Shown: positions 11,314-20,131 of the stretch, in pieces
How the letters are laid out: each line of letters opens with the position of its first letter
Position numbering within the stretch: position 1 is the first letter of the stretch
DNA from: a virus
Length of the DNA stretch: 21,171 nucleotides
Strand: one strand, 5' to 3'
Virus record (IMG/VR): IMGVR_UViG_3300025137_000363
Coordinates: 1-21,171 of that record
Translations under genes and position numbers: made by a program
The notes under the pieces: model-generated
Told to the model about the DNA's origin: nothing
Database searches by the model: none
What the model saw: only the letters and a program-made list of their open reading frames with translations

Positions 11314-13177
11314 TTTATTTGATATGGATGAAGAATGGTCACCTCCATCATCTTTACCGGACCTTACTGGGTGTGAGCGCATTGCAATTGATTTGGAAAC
11401 AAAAGATCCGAATCTAACAACTCTTGGCCCGGGCTGGTGCAGGGACGATGGATATGTGATTGGTTTTGCTGTCGCGGCTGGAGACTTTGTAGGATACTTT
11501 CCCATCCGGCATGAAGCGGGCGGGAATATGCCAGAGAAAATCGTTCTTAACTGGTTAAAGAAACAGTTAGCCACACCTAATATTGAAAAGGTCATGCACA
11601 ATGCTATGTATGACTTGGGCTGGTTACGCTGGGCTGGCATAGAGGTGCAGGGTAAAATCATTGACACGATGGTTGCTGCCCCTTTGTTGAACGAGAACCG
11701 CAGATTCTATAACTTAAACTCATTGGCTGGTGAATATCTTGGAGAGTACAAGAACGAGAAGATGCTTCGCGCCGCCGCTGAGATGTACGGGGTAGATCCT
11801 AAGTCCGGTATGTGGCAATTGCATGCTAACTTTGTTGGCAGGTATGCAGAGCAAGATGCCGCGGTAACATTAAAACTTTGGGACAGGCTGCGGGTGGAGG
11901 TAATGAAGGACGAGGTCTCAAGTATATTCCAGCTTGAGTCAAGTCTTATCCCTATCCTGTTGGACATGAAACAAAAAGGTGTTCGAGTCGATACTGACAA
12001 GGCAGAGCGAGTCAAAAAAGAACTTAAGAAAAGAGAAGACTTTTTACTTAAAGAAATAAAGGAAGAGACTGGCATCGTTGTTGAACCTTGGGCCGCTACA
12101 TCTGTAGCAAGAGTGTTCGATGCGCTTGGGCTTTCCTACAACAGGACAGAAGGCACGGATGTTCCCTCCTTTACAAAGAGCTTTCTTTCTAATCACGAGC
12201 ATCCTATTGCGAAAAAGATTGTACGCCTTAGAGAGTTCAACAAGGCCAACACCACATTTGTTGAAACAATACTTAATCATTCTCATAAAGGCCGTATTCA
12301 TTGTGACTTTCATCCACTTCGCACTGATGATGGGGGAACTGTAACGGGTAGATTTTCTTCATCCAACCCTAACCTTCAACAAATTCCAGCCCGAGATCCC
12401 GAGATCAAGGCTATGATTAGGGGCTTGTTTATACCAGAGGAAGGTTGCAAGTGGGGATCTTTTGACTATGCGTCTCAGGAGCCCCGTTGGTTGGCGCACT
12501 ACTGTGCTCAGTTGACTGGTGCAAACCGTCACCCTCAGATCGATAGTGTAGTTGAAATGTATAATAGTGGCAACGCTGATTTCCATCAGATGGTGGCAGA
12601 CATAGCCAGCATCACCCGCAAGGAAGCCAAGACTGTCAACCTTGGTATTATGTATGGCATGGGTAGAAAGAAGCTTGCGGGCGTTATGGATATTACAGAG
12701 GAAGATGCCAAGGTTCTTCTTAGTAAGTATCATGACCGGGTTCCATTCGTAAAAGGTATAGCGGACATGACCGCGGACCGAGCTTCTAAAAAAGGTGTCA
12801 TACGTACATGGTTAGGACGTAAGTGTCACTTCGACATGTGGGAGCCAAAGTCTTTTGGATACAACAAAGCAATGAAGCTGGAAGACGCGGTAGAAGAGTA
12901 CGGTGGACGGGGTATGATACGACGAGCATTTACGTACAAAGCCTTAAATAAATTAATCCAAGGTTCGAGTGCCGATCAAACAAAGAAGGCGATGGTCGAT
13001 TGCTACGCCGAGGGACTACTACCAATGCTGACAGTTCATGATGAACTGTGCTTCAACATAGAATCTCAGGACCAGGTGGAAAGAATTAAAGAGATAATGG
13101 AAACATGCGTCGAGGGATTGAACGTACCGTTTGAGGTTGACGCAGAAATGGGCGACAACTGGGGTGAAGTCGGATAA
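11303..13177 (+). CDS. polA: Family A DNA polymerase with 3'-5' exonuclease domain (624 aa)
   Basis: The phage replicative polymerase. Proofreading domain: Exo I AIDLET (Asp30, Glu32), Exo II HNAMYDLGW (Asp104) and Exo III YAEQD (Tyr181, Asp185) are intact. Polymerase domain: TGRFSSSNPNLQQIP (348-362), motif A FDYASQEPR (Asp388), motif B RKEAKTVNLGIMYG (Arg439, Lys443, Tyr451) and motif C VHDEL (His579, Asp580, Glu581). There is no 5'-3' exonuclease domain. Leu447 stands where E. coli Pol I has Phe762, the 'Leu762' type common in marine phage polymerases. The ATG at 11303 with GGAGG six bases upstream is preferred over TTG at 11300. It is the last gene of the plus-strand block. Confidence 0.98.
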   Translation: MKADLFDMDEEWSPPSSLPDLTGCERIAIDLETKDPNLTTLGPGWCRDDGYVIGFAVAAGDFVGYFPIRHEAGGNMPEKIVLNWLKKQLATPNIEKVMHNAMYDLGWLRWAGIEVQGKIIDTMVAAPLLNENRRFYNLNSLAGEYLGEYKNEKMLRAAAEMYGVDPKSGMWQLHANFVGRYAEQDAAVTLKLWDRLRVEVMKDEVSSIFQLESSLIPILLDMKQKGVRVDTDKAERVKKELKKREDFLLKEIKEETGIVVEPWAATSVARVFDALGLSYNRTEGTDVPSFTKSFLSNHEHPIAKKIVRLREFNKANTTFVETILNHSHKGRIHCDFHPLRTDDGGTVTGRFSSSNPNLQQIPARDPEIKAMIRGLFIPEEGCKWGSFDYASQEPRWLAHYCAQLTGANRHPQIDSVVEMYNSGNADFHQMVADIASITRKEAKTVNLGIMYGMGRKKLAGVMDITEEDAKVLLSKYHDRVPFVKGIADMTADRASKKGVIRTWLGRKCHFDMWEPKSFGYNKAMKLEDAVEEYGGRGMIRRAFTYKALNKLIQGSSADQTKKAMVDCYAEGLLPMLTVHDELCFNIESQDQVERIKEIMETCVEGLNVPFEVDAEMGDNWGEVG

Positions 13178-13179
13178 AA

Positions 13180-13202
13180 CTTCGTCTCTCGTTGAGGTGA
13201 AG
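13180..13202 (+). terminator. Possible RNA hairpin just after the polymerase stop
   Basis: CTTCGTCTC at 13180-13188 can pair with GAGGTGAAG at 13194-13202 in plus-strand RNA (seven Watson-Crick and two G-U pairs, 5-base loop), three bases after the polymerase stop codon. It has no T run after it on the plus strand. On the minus strand the stem has two mismatches but is followed by TTTT. A site for ending convergent transcripts is expected near here, but the structure is weak. Confidence 0.3.
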
Positions 13203-13263
13203 GTACTACCACACGTCGAGCCTAAACGAGCTCAATGTGAGGCCGTATTATTATTTAATAATT

Positions 13264-13713
13264 TCAGTTAGTTGCAAGTGCCAGCATACGGTTGACCAAA
13301 CGCCTTGCGCGGTTAGTTACCTGCGTGTACCACCTCGAATCGACCATCTCTTCGCTTGCTCGTTTGAAATCGCGGGCATCGACTGCCGCTTTCATGCCTT
13401 TAAACTTGGACAGGCGGGGTCTACCCATATTGAACATCATGTTGGCAATTATATGCTGACACTCTTCTGGCAGATCATCGAAGTCGTCGTACAAAACTTT
13501 GCACTCGTCAACCGTGATTGCCATGTCAAGCTTGAATAACTGATTGACACGATCTTGCTCGACCACTGTACCCACAGGCTTGCCATACTCTGGCTCACCT
13601 TCGAGGATCAAGTGACCGATGCCCGTTGTTTCCAGACCTAGATGGTCTAAATAAATTTCGTACTTACAGCCTTCGTCTTCGGCTATCTCTTTACGTAGCA
13701 CGTCTATATTCAT
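13264..13713 (-). CDS. T4-type lysozyme, glycoside hydrolase family 24 (149 aa)
   Basis: Cleaves the MurNAc-GlcNAc bond of peptidoglycan. The N-terminus aligns with T4 lysozyme: MNIDVLRKEIAEDEG with catalytic Glu14 (T4 Glu11), then IYLDHLGLETTGIGH with Asp23 (Asp20) and Thr29 (Thr26). The later IANMMFNMGRPRLSKFKGM (about residues 89-107) matches the T4 core helix. There is no signal peptide, so release to the wall needs a holin, or delivery within the virion. The gene is the last of the minus-strand block, and its ATG overlaps the end of the 1403-aa virion protein gene by four bases. This arrangement suggests synthesis with virion proteins. Confidence 0.95.
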   Translation of the reverse strand: MNIDVLRKEIAEDEGCKYEIYLDHLGLETTGIGHLILEGEPEYGKPVGTVVEQDRVNQLFKLDMAITVDECKVLYDDFDDLPEECQHIIANMMFNMGRPRLSKFKGMKAAVDARDFKRASEEMVDSRWYTQVTNRARRLVNRMLALATN

Positions 13714-16700
13714 GATATTCCTCGTTGTTGCATACGTTGTGCTAATTGCACAGTCCGTGGATCTCCGCCCATTAATGCTAAATCAGTTGGCGGTTGTGCC
13801 GTAATTTGTTGAATAGGAACGGGAACCGCTGAAGGGGAAGCAGCGGTTCCCACTTGCGCTACCGCCGGAGGATTGGCCGTAGCAGCAATTGGTAATGTAG
13901 GTTCAGATTGTGTCTCAACAGAGCTAAGTAAGTCAAGATCGGATTGATCTCCATCGTCTATTTCAAGTGGTTTCCCGGTCAGCGGACGTCGTAGTAATGA
14001 CTTACGTATTGCATTAAGCTCTTGTATAGGAAACTCTCCGCCATAGTCTCTTGTAGTTTTTCTGGCATCAGAAACAATTTCAGGAGAAATTACTTTAGGA
14101 CTAAACTCACCTTTTATAAGTCTATTAGCGTCACCCACACCGTTTTCTTTTAACGCTTTACGAATCTCTATTTCATTAAAGCCCAATGCTTTCATGTCCT
14201 TTACCAAACCGTACATGCGGTTTTGTTCACGGAAAAGTCTTTCGTTAACTTCCCTGTAAATATTTTTAATGTTTTCTGGGTCCATCCCATTTTTAACACG
14301 AGTGGCTCTATTGAAAACCTGGCCTATAGAACTAACAGTGTCAGTGTATTGATAAGATCCATACTTAGTTATGTCGTCAGCCTTAATTTTAGTCTCGGCA
14401 ACACCGCTAGCTAGTCGTAAGATTTCCTCAGCCATCTTACGCTCATTGCCTCTAGCATCCTTACCATTTTGAGAAGTTATAGCTTCAACAAGACGACTAG
14501 GCACGTAACCTATATTACCTCCAAGCTCTGGATCTTTGGTTATTTTACCAACAGTTTGCTCCACAATGCTGGGCATAAACGCTTCGGCAATATGAACAAT
14601 AGATTTTAGAGTTGCCTCCGGAATAGTGTCGTTTTTAAAATCACCCGATCCCAAATCGTACACAGGACTTTCTCCTGTGGGCTGACCTTTGCTTGCTGTA
14701 ACATCCAATACTTTTTTAGTTAAAATAGACGGTTCTGCAAACGGAGAAATTAACTCAAAAAACGCCCCCGCTGCTGCGTTAATAGCTACCTCCCCAGGAT
14801 TTAAGTCCAGAAGTGTTCCGTCATCAACGGCGTTTATAACTGCTCTTACGGGACGATTAAGAAAGTCATATGGATTGGTAAAACTGTAGTCTATATATGC
14901 GGTAGGTACAATTTTAGTGACTCCATCAATCTTAACCTTTTTAGTTGAAGTAGGAATAAGAGTAGAGTTTCTGCTCCAATCTGCCACGCGTCTTTGTAAA
15001 GCGTCCATGCTGTCTTGTGCCACGCCCGATAAACCCATCGCTGCCATTTGAATAGCAGGGCCGGAAACAGCAGCGGTGCTGGTAAAACCTATTAGGCGGC
15101 GCATTCCTATGTTTCTAACTTTAGGGTTAGAGGATTGCAGTTCCTTTACAGCAACTCCCAAAGTGTTGGCGCTGGTGCGTATAATTTCTGCGGGAAACGC
15201 AATAAAGTTTCCAAAGGGAACTCGTCGTAAAAGTCTAATTGCCTCTGGAACCCGCTCGTAGTTTGGCACTACATTTTTAACAATGTCCGCAGCATATTCA
15301 TCAAGATCTGCAAAACCCATGTCTCTTGCGTAAGCATTTGCATTGAACTCATCACCCAATGCTGAGATTATTTTGTTTCTTTCAAACTGGTAGTTGTATA
15401 TTTTCCAAATATCATCACCACCTTGATAGTAATCCCTGGCACGACTCGTTATTCTTTTGCCTCTTTCGATTATGGCTGAATCAAGAAATTGTCCCAGACC
15501 TGATTTGCCCAAGGTTCTTCTAACCAAACCCTTGCCTTGCGACACGTTTACACCAAAGCTATCGACTTCACTTTTAATAGAAACTCCGACACCTTCTTCC
15601 AAAAGTTTGTCGATCTCTCGAACCTGCGCTTGTGTTCCAACAACACCTAGATCCTGTAGCTTACGAAAATAGATTCCTTTGGCTTCATCCTCGGCCACCC
15701 CTAACATCTTTGCAAGTCTCGGAATCTCACCCTTGTATATGTTGTCAATAGTTAGAGCGATGGATTCACCTAAATTAGCTCCCCTGCCTACGTTACCCTG
15801 GGCTAAAGCAAACATACCCGCGGATGTTACGTTTCTAATTTGTGTAATAGGAGACAAAACAGTTTTTGAAAACTGAACTAAACCTTTTCCACGCAAAAAG
15901 TTACCCAAGATCATTCTATTAAGAGTGTCTTCAGTAGTGCCGCGAGGAACGGTCTTACGTGTTAATGCCTGATAGGCACCTTCTTTTGCATAAGTTCCTT
16001 GCATAGCTCCGTAGCTTATGTCTTTTACACCCTCGGTTCCTGTAGATAGTTGCTTATATGCTTCCGTTTTTCTTTGACCATTTGGTAGAACATCAGGAAG
16101 TTGCTCGTAAGCCTCTTTTGAAATAAATGTGCTATTTGGACCACTGTCCAGGTGGTTCTTAAAAAGATCATCATAGAAGTCATCAATGGCCTTAAACTCT
16201 GCAAGGTTTGATACAGTGGACACAAAAGACTCCATTGGATCTTTTATCTCTCCCAATAAAGCTCGAAGTGCGGGAGTCTCTATTTTTTTCTGTGTAAACA
16301 AAGAAGTCCGCAGTTTGTCTTTAACAACCCGTCCTACTTGTCCTGACCCCATTGATGTTAAAGTTGAGGGTCCATCGTACCTACTTACAAAGTTATCAAC
16401 TAAACTGGTAGCGGCACCCCTCGTTGTTCTGCGGTCTACACCAATGCCAGTAAACATAGTTTCGTCTTCAGGTAAGTTAAGCTGCCTGGCAAACTTTTCA
16501 GCCATCTCAGGATTTTCTTCATAAAATTTAATTGCATCCTGATAAGACTGTTTAAACGCATCAGTCTTAAACCAGTCGGGATCTTCAAAAGCTGCAAACT
16601 TACGACTCATATACGAGCCTAATTGCTCGTTGATGATGTTCTCCACATCAGGAATCATGCCCTTAGTAATTAGATCAGAGTTAGCTATCTGCTTAGTTAA

Positions 16701-17921
16701 CAGTTCTATCTGACCACGCATAGCTAAAGCCTCGCGTTGCATAAAGTCAGGTAACACTTTTACGAGATCGGTGGTTTTAGTTGGATCAAAATTACGAATA
16801 CCAAGGTGAGCCGCCTCTCTTTTTGCTGCTTCTAAAAACCCAGGTTCGCGGGCCAAGAATCCATATAGGATATTGATGGCTTCTACTTTTGTATTTGCAT
16901 CCCCGTTGGTCATAAGGTTTCGGAATGTTTGATTTTCCGTTCCGATAACTTTATCTAACTTACGCTCCAGTGATCTTATGATTCTACCAGAACGGTTTAA
17001 CTGTTGCTCTATCTTACCTGTCAAGCGTGACCTAGTTTCAAAGGCTCCTTGCGGAAGCATACCTCTAGAGCGAAAAAGACCTAGAATCTTGTCAGTAAAT
17101 TGACCAAAGCCATCATCTTTTTCTATTATCTTGGCTACAGAACTACCTACAGATTCTCCGGTTGCCGCCGCTAACCTAGAAAATCCAACGACATCGTCTG
17201 TTATACGCGCCGCCGCAACGGTTCCCTGTCCCGCTAAACCAAGAATCTTAAACGCGGGTTCGACAGCCGCGGTTGCACCTGCGGCCTCCGCAACAAACTT
17301 AAGTCTATTACCTAGCTGACGTTTAGCATTTTCGTGACCCCCTTGACCTATGTCCTGGGAAGTCATCGTAGGTCCTCCCTCAAAGAAGTCGCCGATAGTA
17401 GTAGTTCCATCGGAAGCAACCATGCCATCCACCACGCCTGCGGCTACTACCTGAGAAGCTCGGTTTGCGTTTTTACTGAAGTTGTACGCCCTAGCTGCTT
17501 TTGAAGCAAGACCCGCAGCGCCAAGACCAGGGACTACAAACTGTGTTATGACTTCTGTTAACTCCCCAGCGGTGCCAGTAGGATCAACACCTAAATATTC
17601 TTTTAGCTCATCTTTAGATTGAGATATCCTACGAGAGTAATCGGAGCCTGTAACAAGATCAGGCACCAATGCTCCAAGTTCTAGAAGACCAGATCCCGCC
17701 TCTATAACGCCACCGACCATACCTTCGCCGATCTCGTTCAATACACCCTCTTCTCTAAACTGAGCTAAGACGGGATCAAAGATAGAATCTTCTTCTTCCG
17801 ACCCGGACGAGTCTTGAGGTTTTTGAGTCTCTAAGTACTGTAGTATTTTTGCTTTAGCATCTTCGGGGCTAGTGCCATCGGGCAAGTTGTACCTCTGACC
17901 CTGATAAGTAAAAGTAGCCAT
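13710..17921 (-). CDS. Very large internal virion / DNA-ejection-type protein (1403 aa)
   Basis: The largest gene of the window. It opens with a short domain (TYQGQRYNLPDGTSPEDAKA, residues 5-24) found at the start of other phage virion proteins. A flexible acidic linker follows (to about residue 50), then amphipathic and hydrophobic stretches such as ITQFVVPGLGAAGLASKAAR (125-144). The middle is helical. Further on is SKTVLSPITQIRNVTSAGMF and a hydrophobic segment, FISPTST-like turns and Pro-rich end sequences (PTLPIAATANPPAVAQVG). No transglycosylase, protease or toxin motif was found. Size and place after three smaller structural genes match T7 gp16 (about 1318 aa), which forms part of the ejection tunnel. 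AAGGAAC precedes the ATG. The assignment is by context, not by a proven domain. Confidence 0.8.
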   Translation of the reverse strand: MATFTYQGQRYNLPDGTSPEDAKAKILQYLETQKPQDSSGSEEEDSIFDPVLAQFREEGVLNEIGEGMVGGVIEAGSGLLELGALVPDLVTGSDYSRRISQSKDELKEYLGVDPTGTAGELTEVITQFVVPGLGAAGLASKAARAYNFSKNANRASQVVAAGVVDGMVASDGTTTIGDFFEGGPTMTSQDIGQGGHENAKRQLGNRLKFVAEAAGATAAVEPAFKILGLAGQGTVAAARITDDVVGFSRLAAATGESVGSSVAKIIEKDDGFGQFTDKILGLFRSRGMLPQGAFETRSRLTGKIEQQLNRSGRIIRSLERKLDKVIGTENQTFRNLMTNGDANTKVEAINILYGFLAREPGFLEAAKREAAHLGIRNFDPTKTTDLVKVLPDFMQREALAMRGQIELLTKQIANSDLITKGMIPDVENIINEQLGSYMSRKFAAFEDPDWFKTDAFKQSYQDAIKFYEENPEMAEKFARQLNLPEDETMFTGIGVDRRTTRGAATSLVDNFVSRYDGPSTLTSMGSGQVGRVVKDKLRTSLFTQKKIETPALRALLGEIKDPMESFVSTVSNLAEFKAIDDFYDDLFKNHLDSGPNSTFISKEAYEQLPDVLPNGQRKTEAYKQLSTGTEGVKDISYGAMQGTYAKEGAYQALTRKTVPRGTTEDTLNRMILGNFLRGKGLVQFSKTVLSPITQIRNVTSAGMFALAQGNVGRGANLGESIALTIDNIYKGEIPRLAKMLGVAEDEAKGIYFRKLQDLGVVGTQAQVREIDKLLEEGVGVSIKSEVDSFGVNVSQGKGLVRRTLGKSGLGQFLDSAIIERGKRITSRARDYYQGGDDIWKIYNYQFERNKIISALGDEFNANAYARDMGFADLDEYAADIVKNVVPNYERVPEAIRLLRRVPFGNFIAFPAEIIRTSANTLGVAVKELQSSNPKVRNIGMRRLIGFTSTAAVSGPAIQMAAMGLSGVAQDSMDALQRRVADWSRNSTLIPTSTKKVKIDGVTKIVPTAYIDYSFTNPYDFLNRPVRAVINAVDDGTLLDLNPGEVAINAAAGAFFELISPFAEPSILTKKVLDVTASKGQPTGESPVYDLGSGDFKNDTIPEATLKSIVHIAEAFMPSIVEQTVGKITKDPELGGNIGYVPSRLVEAITSQNGKDARGNERKMAEEILRLASGVAETKIKADDITKYGSYQYTDTVSSIGQVFNRATRVKNGMDPENIKNIYREVNERLFREQNRMYGLVKDMKALGFNEIEIRKALKENGVGDANRLIKGEFSPKVISPEIVSDARKTTRDYGGEFPIQELNAIRKSLLRRPLTGKPLEIDDGDQSDLDLLSSVETQSEPTLPIAATANPPAVAQVGTAASPSAVPVPIQQITAQPPTDLALMGGDPRTVQLAQRMQQRGIS

Positions 17922-17939
17922 TAAAAGTTCCTTACTACT

Positions 17940-19232
17940 TTAATTTAAGTTAACAGTCCCATCGGTGTCCACGCTCTGCACAACACCCGTAGCTGCATTA
18001 GCCGCATCCACTTTGGCGGCTTCTGTGGCTATACCCATAAAGCTTGCCACTTTATTTCTACCTTCAGGAGTTGTTGCGTCCACACCAAGACCATTAGCGA
18101 TGGATTGCGCGTTCATGTTCTCCATTATCTGCTTGGCCCCACCACTAGTGTTTAGTAGCTTAAGAAAGACACCACTGATGTTAGGAAAATCTTTTTGAAT
18201 TGCATCGATAATAATAGCAGAAGCTGTTGGAGTTTTGGTTCGGGATTTAAGGGACGTAAGAGCATCGCTCAAAGTACCTTCATACCCATCATCCACCATA
18301 GCCTGTGCAATTATCAAGTCATCAGGTTTAATTTCAGCTTTGGCCGCGGCGGTATACTGAGCAGTCGCCATTGCAAGTTCTGCTTCATCAAACTTTTGAC
18401 CACGCGCTTTTTCGGCGGCAACTTCAGTTTTAGCCATTTCAGCCGCAGCAAGATTAATCGCACGTTCTGCTTCTTTTTCTTTGGCTTTGATTGCACCAAA
18501 CGTAGCAAGACTTTCTTTGCCGCCAGTGGCTACGTTAGTTAGAAAGTCCTGGCTTTGTCCTGCTGCTATGTTTAATCCGATATTCATAAGCATAAAGTCT
18601 CTTGATGTGCGGATGTCATCTACATCTGTAACTCCGGCCTCTTTTAAGAAATCTTTAGCGGATTGAAGGGCCTCTTTGTTGGTCTTTGGTTTTTTTGTTC
18701 CACGCAGTTCAGATATTTTATCAGTAAATGCATCCAACGCGGCTTGCGATTTTGACTTACCAGACTCGGCTTTATCTTTAGGATCGACCTTAGCCTTAGC
18801 CTTAGCCTTAGCAAAACCATCATTAGCGTCAGCAACCACATTGGGCGATATTTTTGGTGGTTCTTCTGATGCGTCACCTAAATCATCTTCACCAACATTT
18901 TGACCGTCAGGAAGTGTGTCGAAGGTTGGCGGCAAATCAGATTGACTTGGTAATACAGGTCCGGGGCCAGTCAGAGGAGCCTCCGGAAAAACAGGTAAAA
19001 CCCCACCTGTGGCTGTTAGAAGACTAGCATTAGACAGCGCGGGATTTTGTGCGTTCATTACGGCATTCATTAACTCAGGGCTAGATCCAAGTATTCCTGA
19101 CGGTCCCCGGGACAACTGGTTTCGTGAAGAAGGATCAACAAACATACGACGATTAAGCGGATTCTGCGCTCCGAGCCTCTGGTTCTCCAATTGGTTTCCA
19201 ATTGCATTACCTATATTAGTAAAAGCAGCCAT
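17940..19232 (-). CDS. Structural / ejection-type protein (430 aa), Ala-Lys rich
   Basis: GAGGAAA precedes the ATG. The N-terminal 130 residues are low-complexity and Pro/Asn/Gln-rich. Residues 141-148 are the repeat (AK)4, coded by four copies of a hexamer. Residues 212-237 (FMLMNIGLNIAAGQSQDFLT and on) match a motif I associate with marine phage virion proteins ('GL.IAAGqS...LTNV'). Residues about 245-300 form an Ala/Glu/Lys coiled coil (KAKEKEAERAINLAAAEMAK). The C-terminus is helical. It lies 18 bases upstream of the 1403-aa gene in the same transcript. A part in the internal core or tail is likely by position, comparable in place to T7 gp15, though it is shorter. Confidence 0.8.
   Translation of the reverse strand: MAAFTNIGNAIGNQLENQRLGAQNPLNRRMFVDPSSRNQLSRGPSGILGSSPELMNAVMNAQNPALSNASLLTATGGVLPVFPEAPLTGPGPVLPSQSDLPPTFDTLPDGQNVGEDDLGDASEEPPKISPNVVADANDGFAKAKAKAKVDPKDKAESGKSKSQAALDAFTDKISELRGTKKPKTNKEALQSAKDFLKEAGVTDVDDIRTSRDFMLMNIGLNIAAGQSQDFLTNVATGGKESLATFGAIKAKEKEAERAINLAAAEMAKTEVAAEKARGQKFDEAELAMATAQYTAAAKAEIKPDDLIIAQAMVDDGYEGTLSDALTSLKSRTKTPTASAIIIDAIQKDFPNISGVFLKLLNTSGGAKQIMENMNAQSIANGLGVDATTPEGRNKVASFMGIATEAAKVDAANAATGVVQSVDTDGTVNLN
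18788..18811 (-). repeat. Four tandem copies of a hexamer (CCTTAG on the plus strand)
   Basis: Bases 18788-18811 are CCTTAG repeated exactly four times. Read on the minus strand it codes alternating Ala and Lys, (AK)4, in the linker of the 430-aa protein. It is prone to slippage in whole six-base steps that would keep the frame. Confidence 0.9.
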
Positions 19233-19246
19233 TTACTTTTCCTCAG

Positions 19247-20131
19247 TTATCTAGTTGCACCATAAGCACCGAGGCCCGCGATTCCAAGTCCAAGTAACTG
19301 CGAACCCATGCTAGGTGGTGGAGTGTACGCTTGCGTTGTTGTTTGTTGTAGCGCTGGAACACCCCGGAAAATGTCCGACATAAAACCAACTTGCTGGAAC
19401 GGAAGCTGTTGTTGCGCCAATGCATTACGACGATCAATGTCAATCTGGCTTTGACCCATAAAGTCTCCACTACCAAACTGTTGTGTTAGCCCACCGATAC
19501 CCAACATTGTATTAATGTCTTGGACACCTAGCTGCTGCGCCTGAGCACCAAGGCCCGCGGCCCCCTGTCCCAGAGCTCCCATCATCTGAGCCTGTTGCAA
19601 CTGTTGCTGTGCTGCTTGATTGGCTAGCTGGTTAGCCTGTGAAAATCCTGCACTACGAAGCTGTGAACCTGTGCGAGCCTGTTGCTTTAGCACATCACCA
19701 GCTATCTGTCCCTGTGCCACGGCCTGACGAGATCCGCCAAAGGCCCCCGAACCAACGGCACTTGCACCAAGTTGATTTTGTTGAATAGCACCTTGCTCTG
19801 CAATGTCCGCATATTGCTGCTGAACTACGTCCTCCAGGTATGGATCCATGTATTGTTGATAAGATGTAGGGGTCGTTGTTGCACCTTGAGCGGTGGTAAT
19901 GCCCTGTCCAATAGCGTCTCCTGCCTGTTGTAGGAAAGGAGCATATGCACCTACACCCTGAGAGGCCAGTGTAAGAGCTTGCTGCTGCTCTGGAGAAAGT
20001 CCGGCCATTTGCTCTGGCGCGTATGGCAGAGAAACATCTTTAAGAGCTTCAGCTTGCGCGAAAATATCCGCCAAGAAATCTTCTTGAAACTTGGGTAGTC
20101 TTTGAGTTACTTCTTGCGTTGACGTTGCCAT
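19247..20131 (-). CDS. Structural / ejection-type protein (294 aa), Gln-Ala-Gly rich
   Basis: Opens with a helical segment (VTQRLPKFQEDFLADIFAQA). YMDPYLEDVV (94-103) and QLGASAVGSGAFGGSRQAVA (120-139) match motifs common in marine podovirus structural proteins. Residues 145-220 are long Gln/Ala helix (QANQLANQAAQQQLQQAQMM), and the end is a hydrophobic Gly-rich segment (LLGLGIAGLGAYGATR). No enzyme motif. In T7-like order this place belongs to small internal proteins such as gp14, which spans the cell envelope on ejection; the hydrophobic Gly-rich tail fits a membrane-active role, but this is inference. Start codon shared with the previous stop (TAATG). 14 bases separate it from the next gene. 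Confidence 0.82.
   Translation of the reverse strand: MATSTQEVTQRLPKFQEDFLADIFAQAEALKDVSLPYAPEQMAGLSPEQQQALTLASQGVGAYAPFLQQAGDAIGQGITTAQGATTTPTSYQQYMDPYLEDVVQQQYADIAEQGAIQQNQLGASAVGSGAFGGSRQAVAQGQIAGDVLKQQARTGSQLRSAGFSQANQLANQAAQQQLQQAQMMGALGQGAAGLGAQAQQLGVQDINTMLGIGGLTQQFGSGDFMGQSQIDIDRRNALAQQQLPFQQVGFMSDIFRGVPALQQTTTQAYTPPPSMGSQLLGLGIAGLGAYGATR

Noticed and set aside
13247-13262. AT-only hairpin ATTATT-ATTT-AATAAT at the convergent junction
   Set aside because: Six A-T pairs are too weak to act as a terminator alone, and such repeats are common by chance in A/T-rich gaps.
13237-13539. 100-codon plus-strand frame opposite the lysozyme
   Set aside because: It is the complement of a conserved lysozyme; the product is Cys/His-scattered with no pattern and no Shine-Dalgarno.
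13710-17921. Toxin, protease, ADP-ribosyltransferase or transglycosylase domain in the 1403-aa protein
   Set aside because: Large phage virion proteins can carry these, but no catalytic motif could be recognised by eye, so only a structural role is reported.
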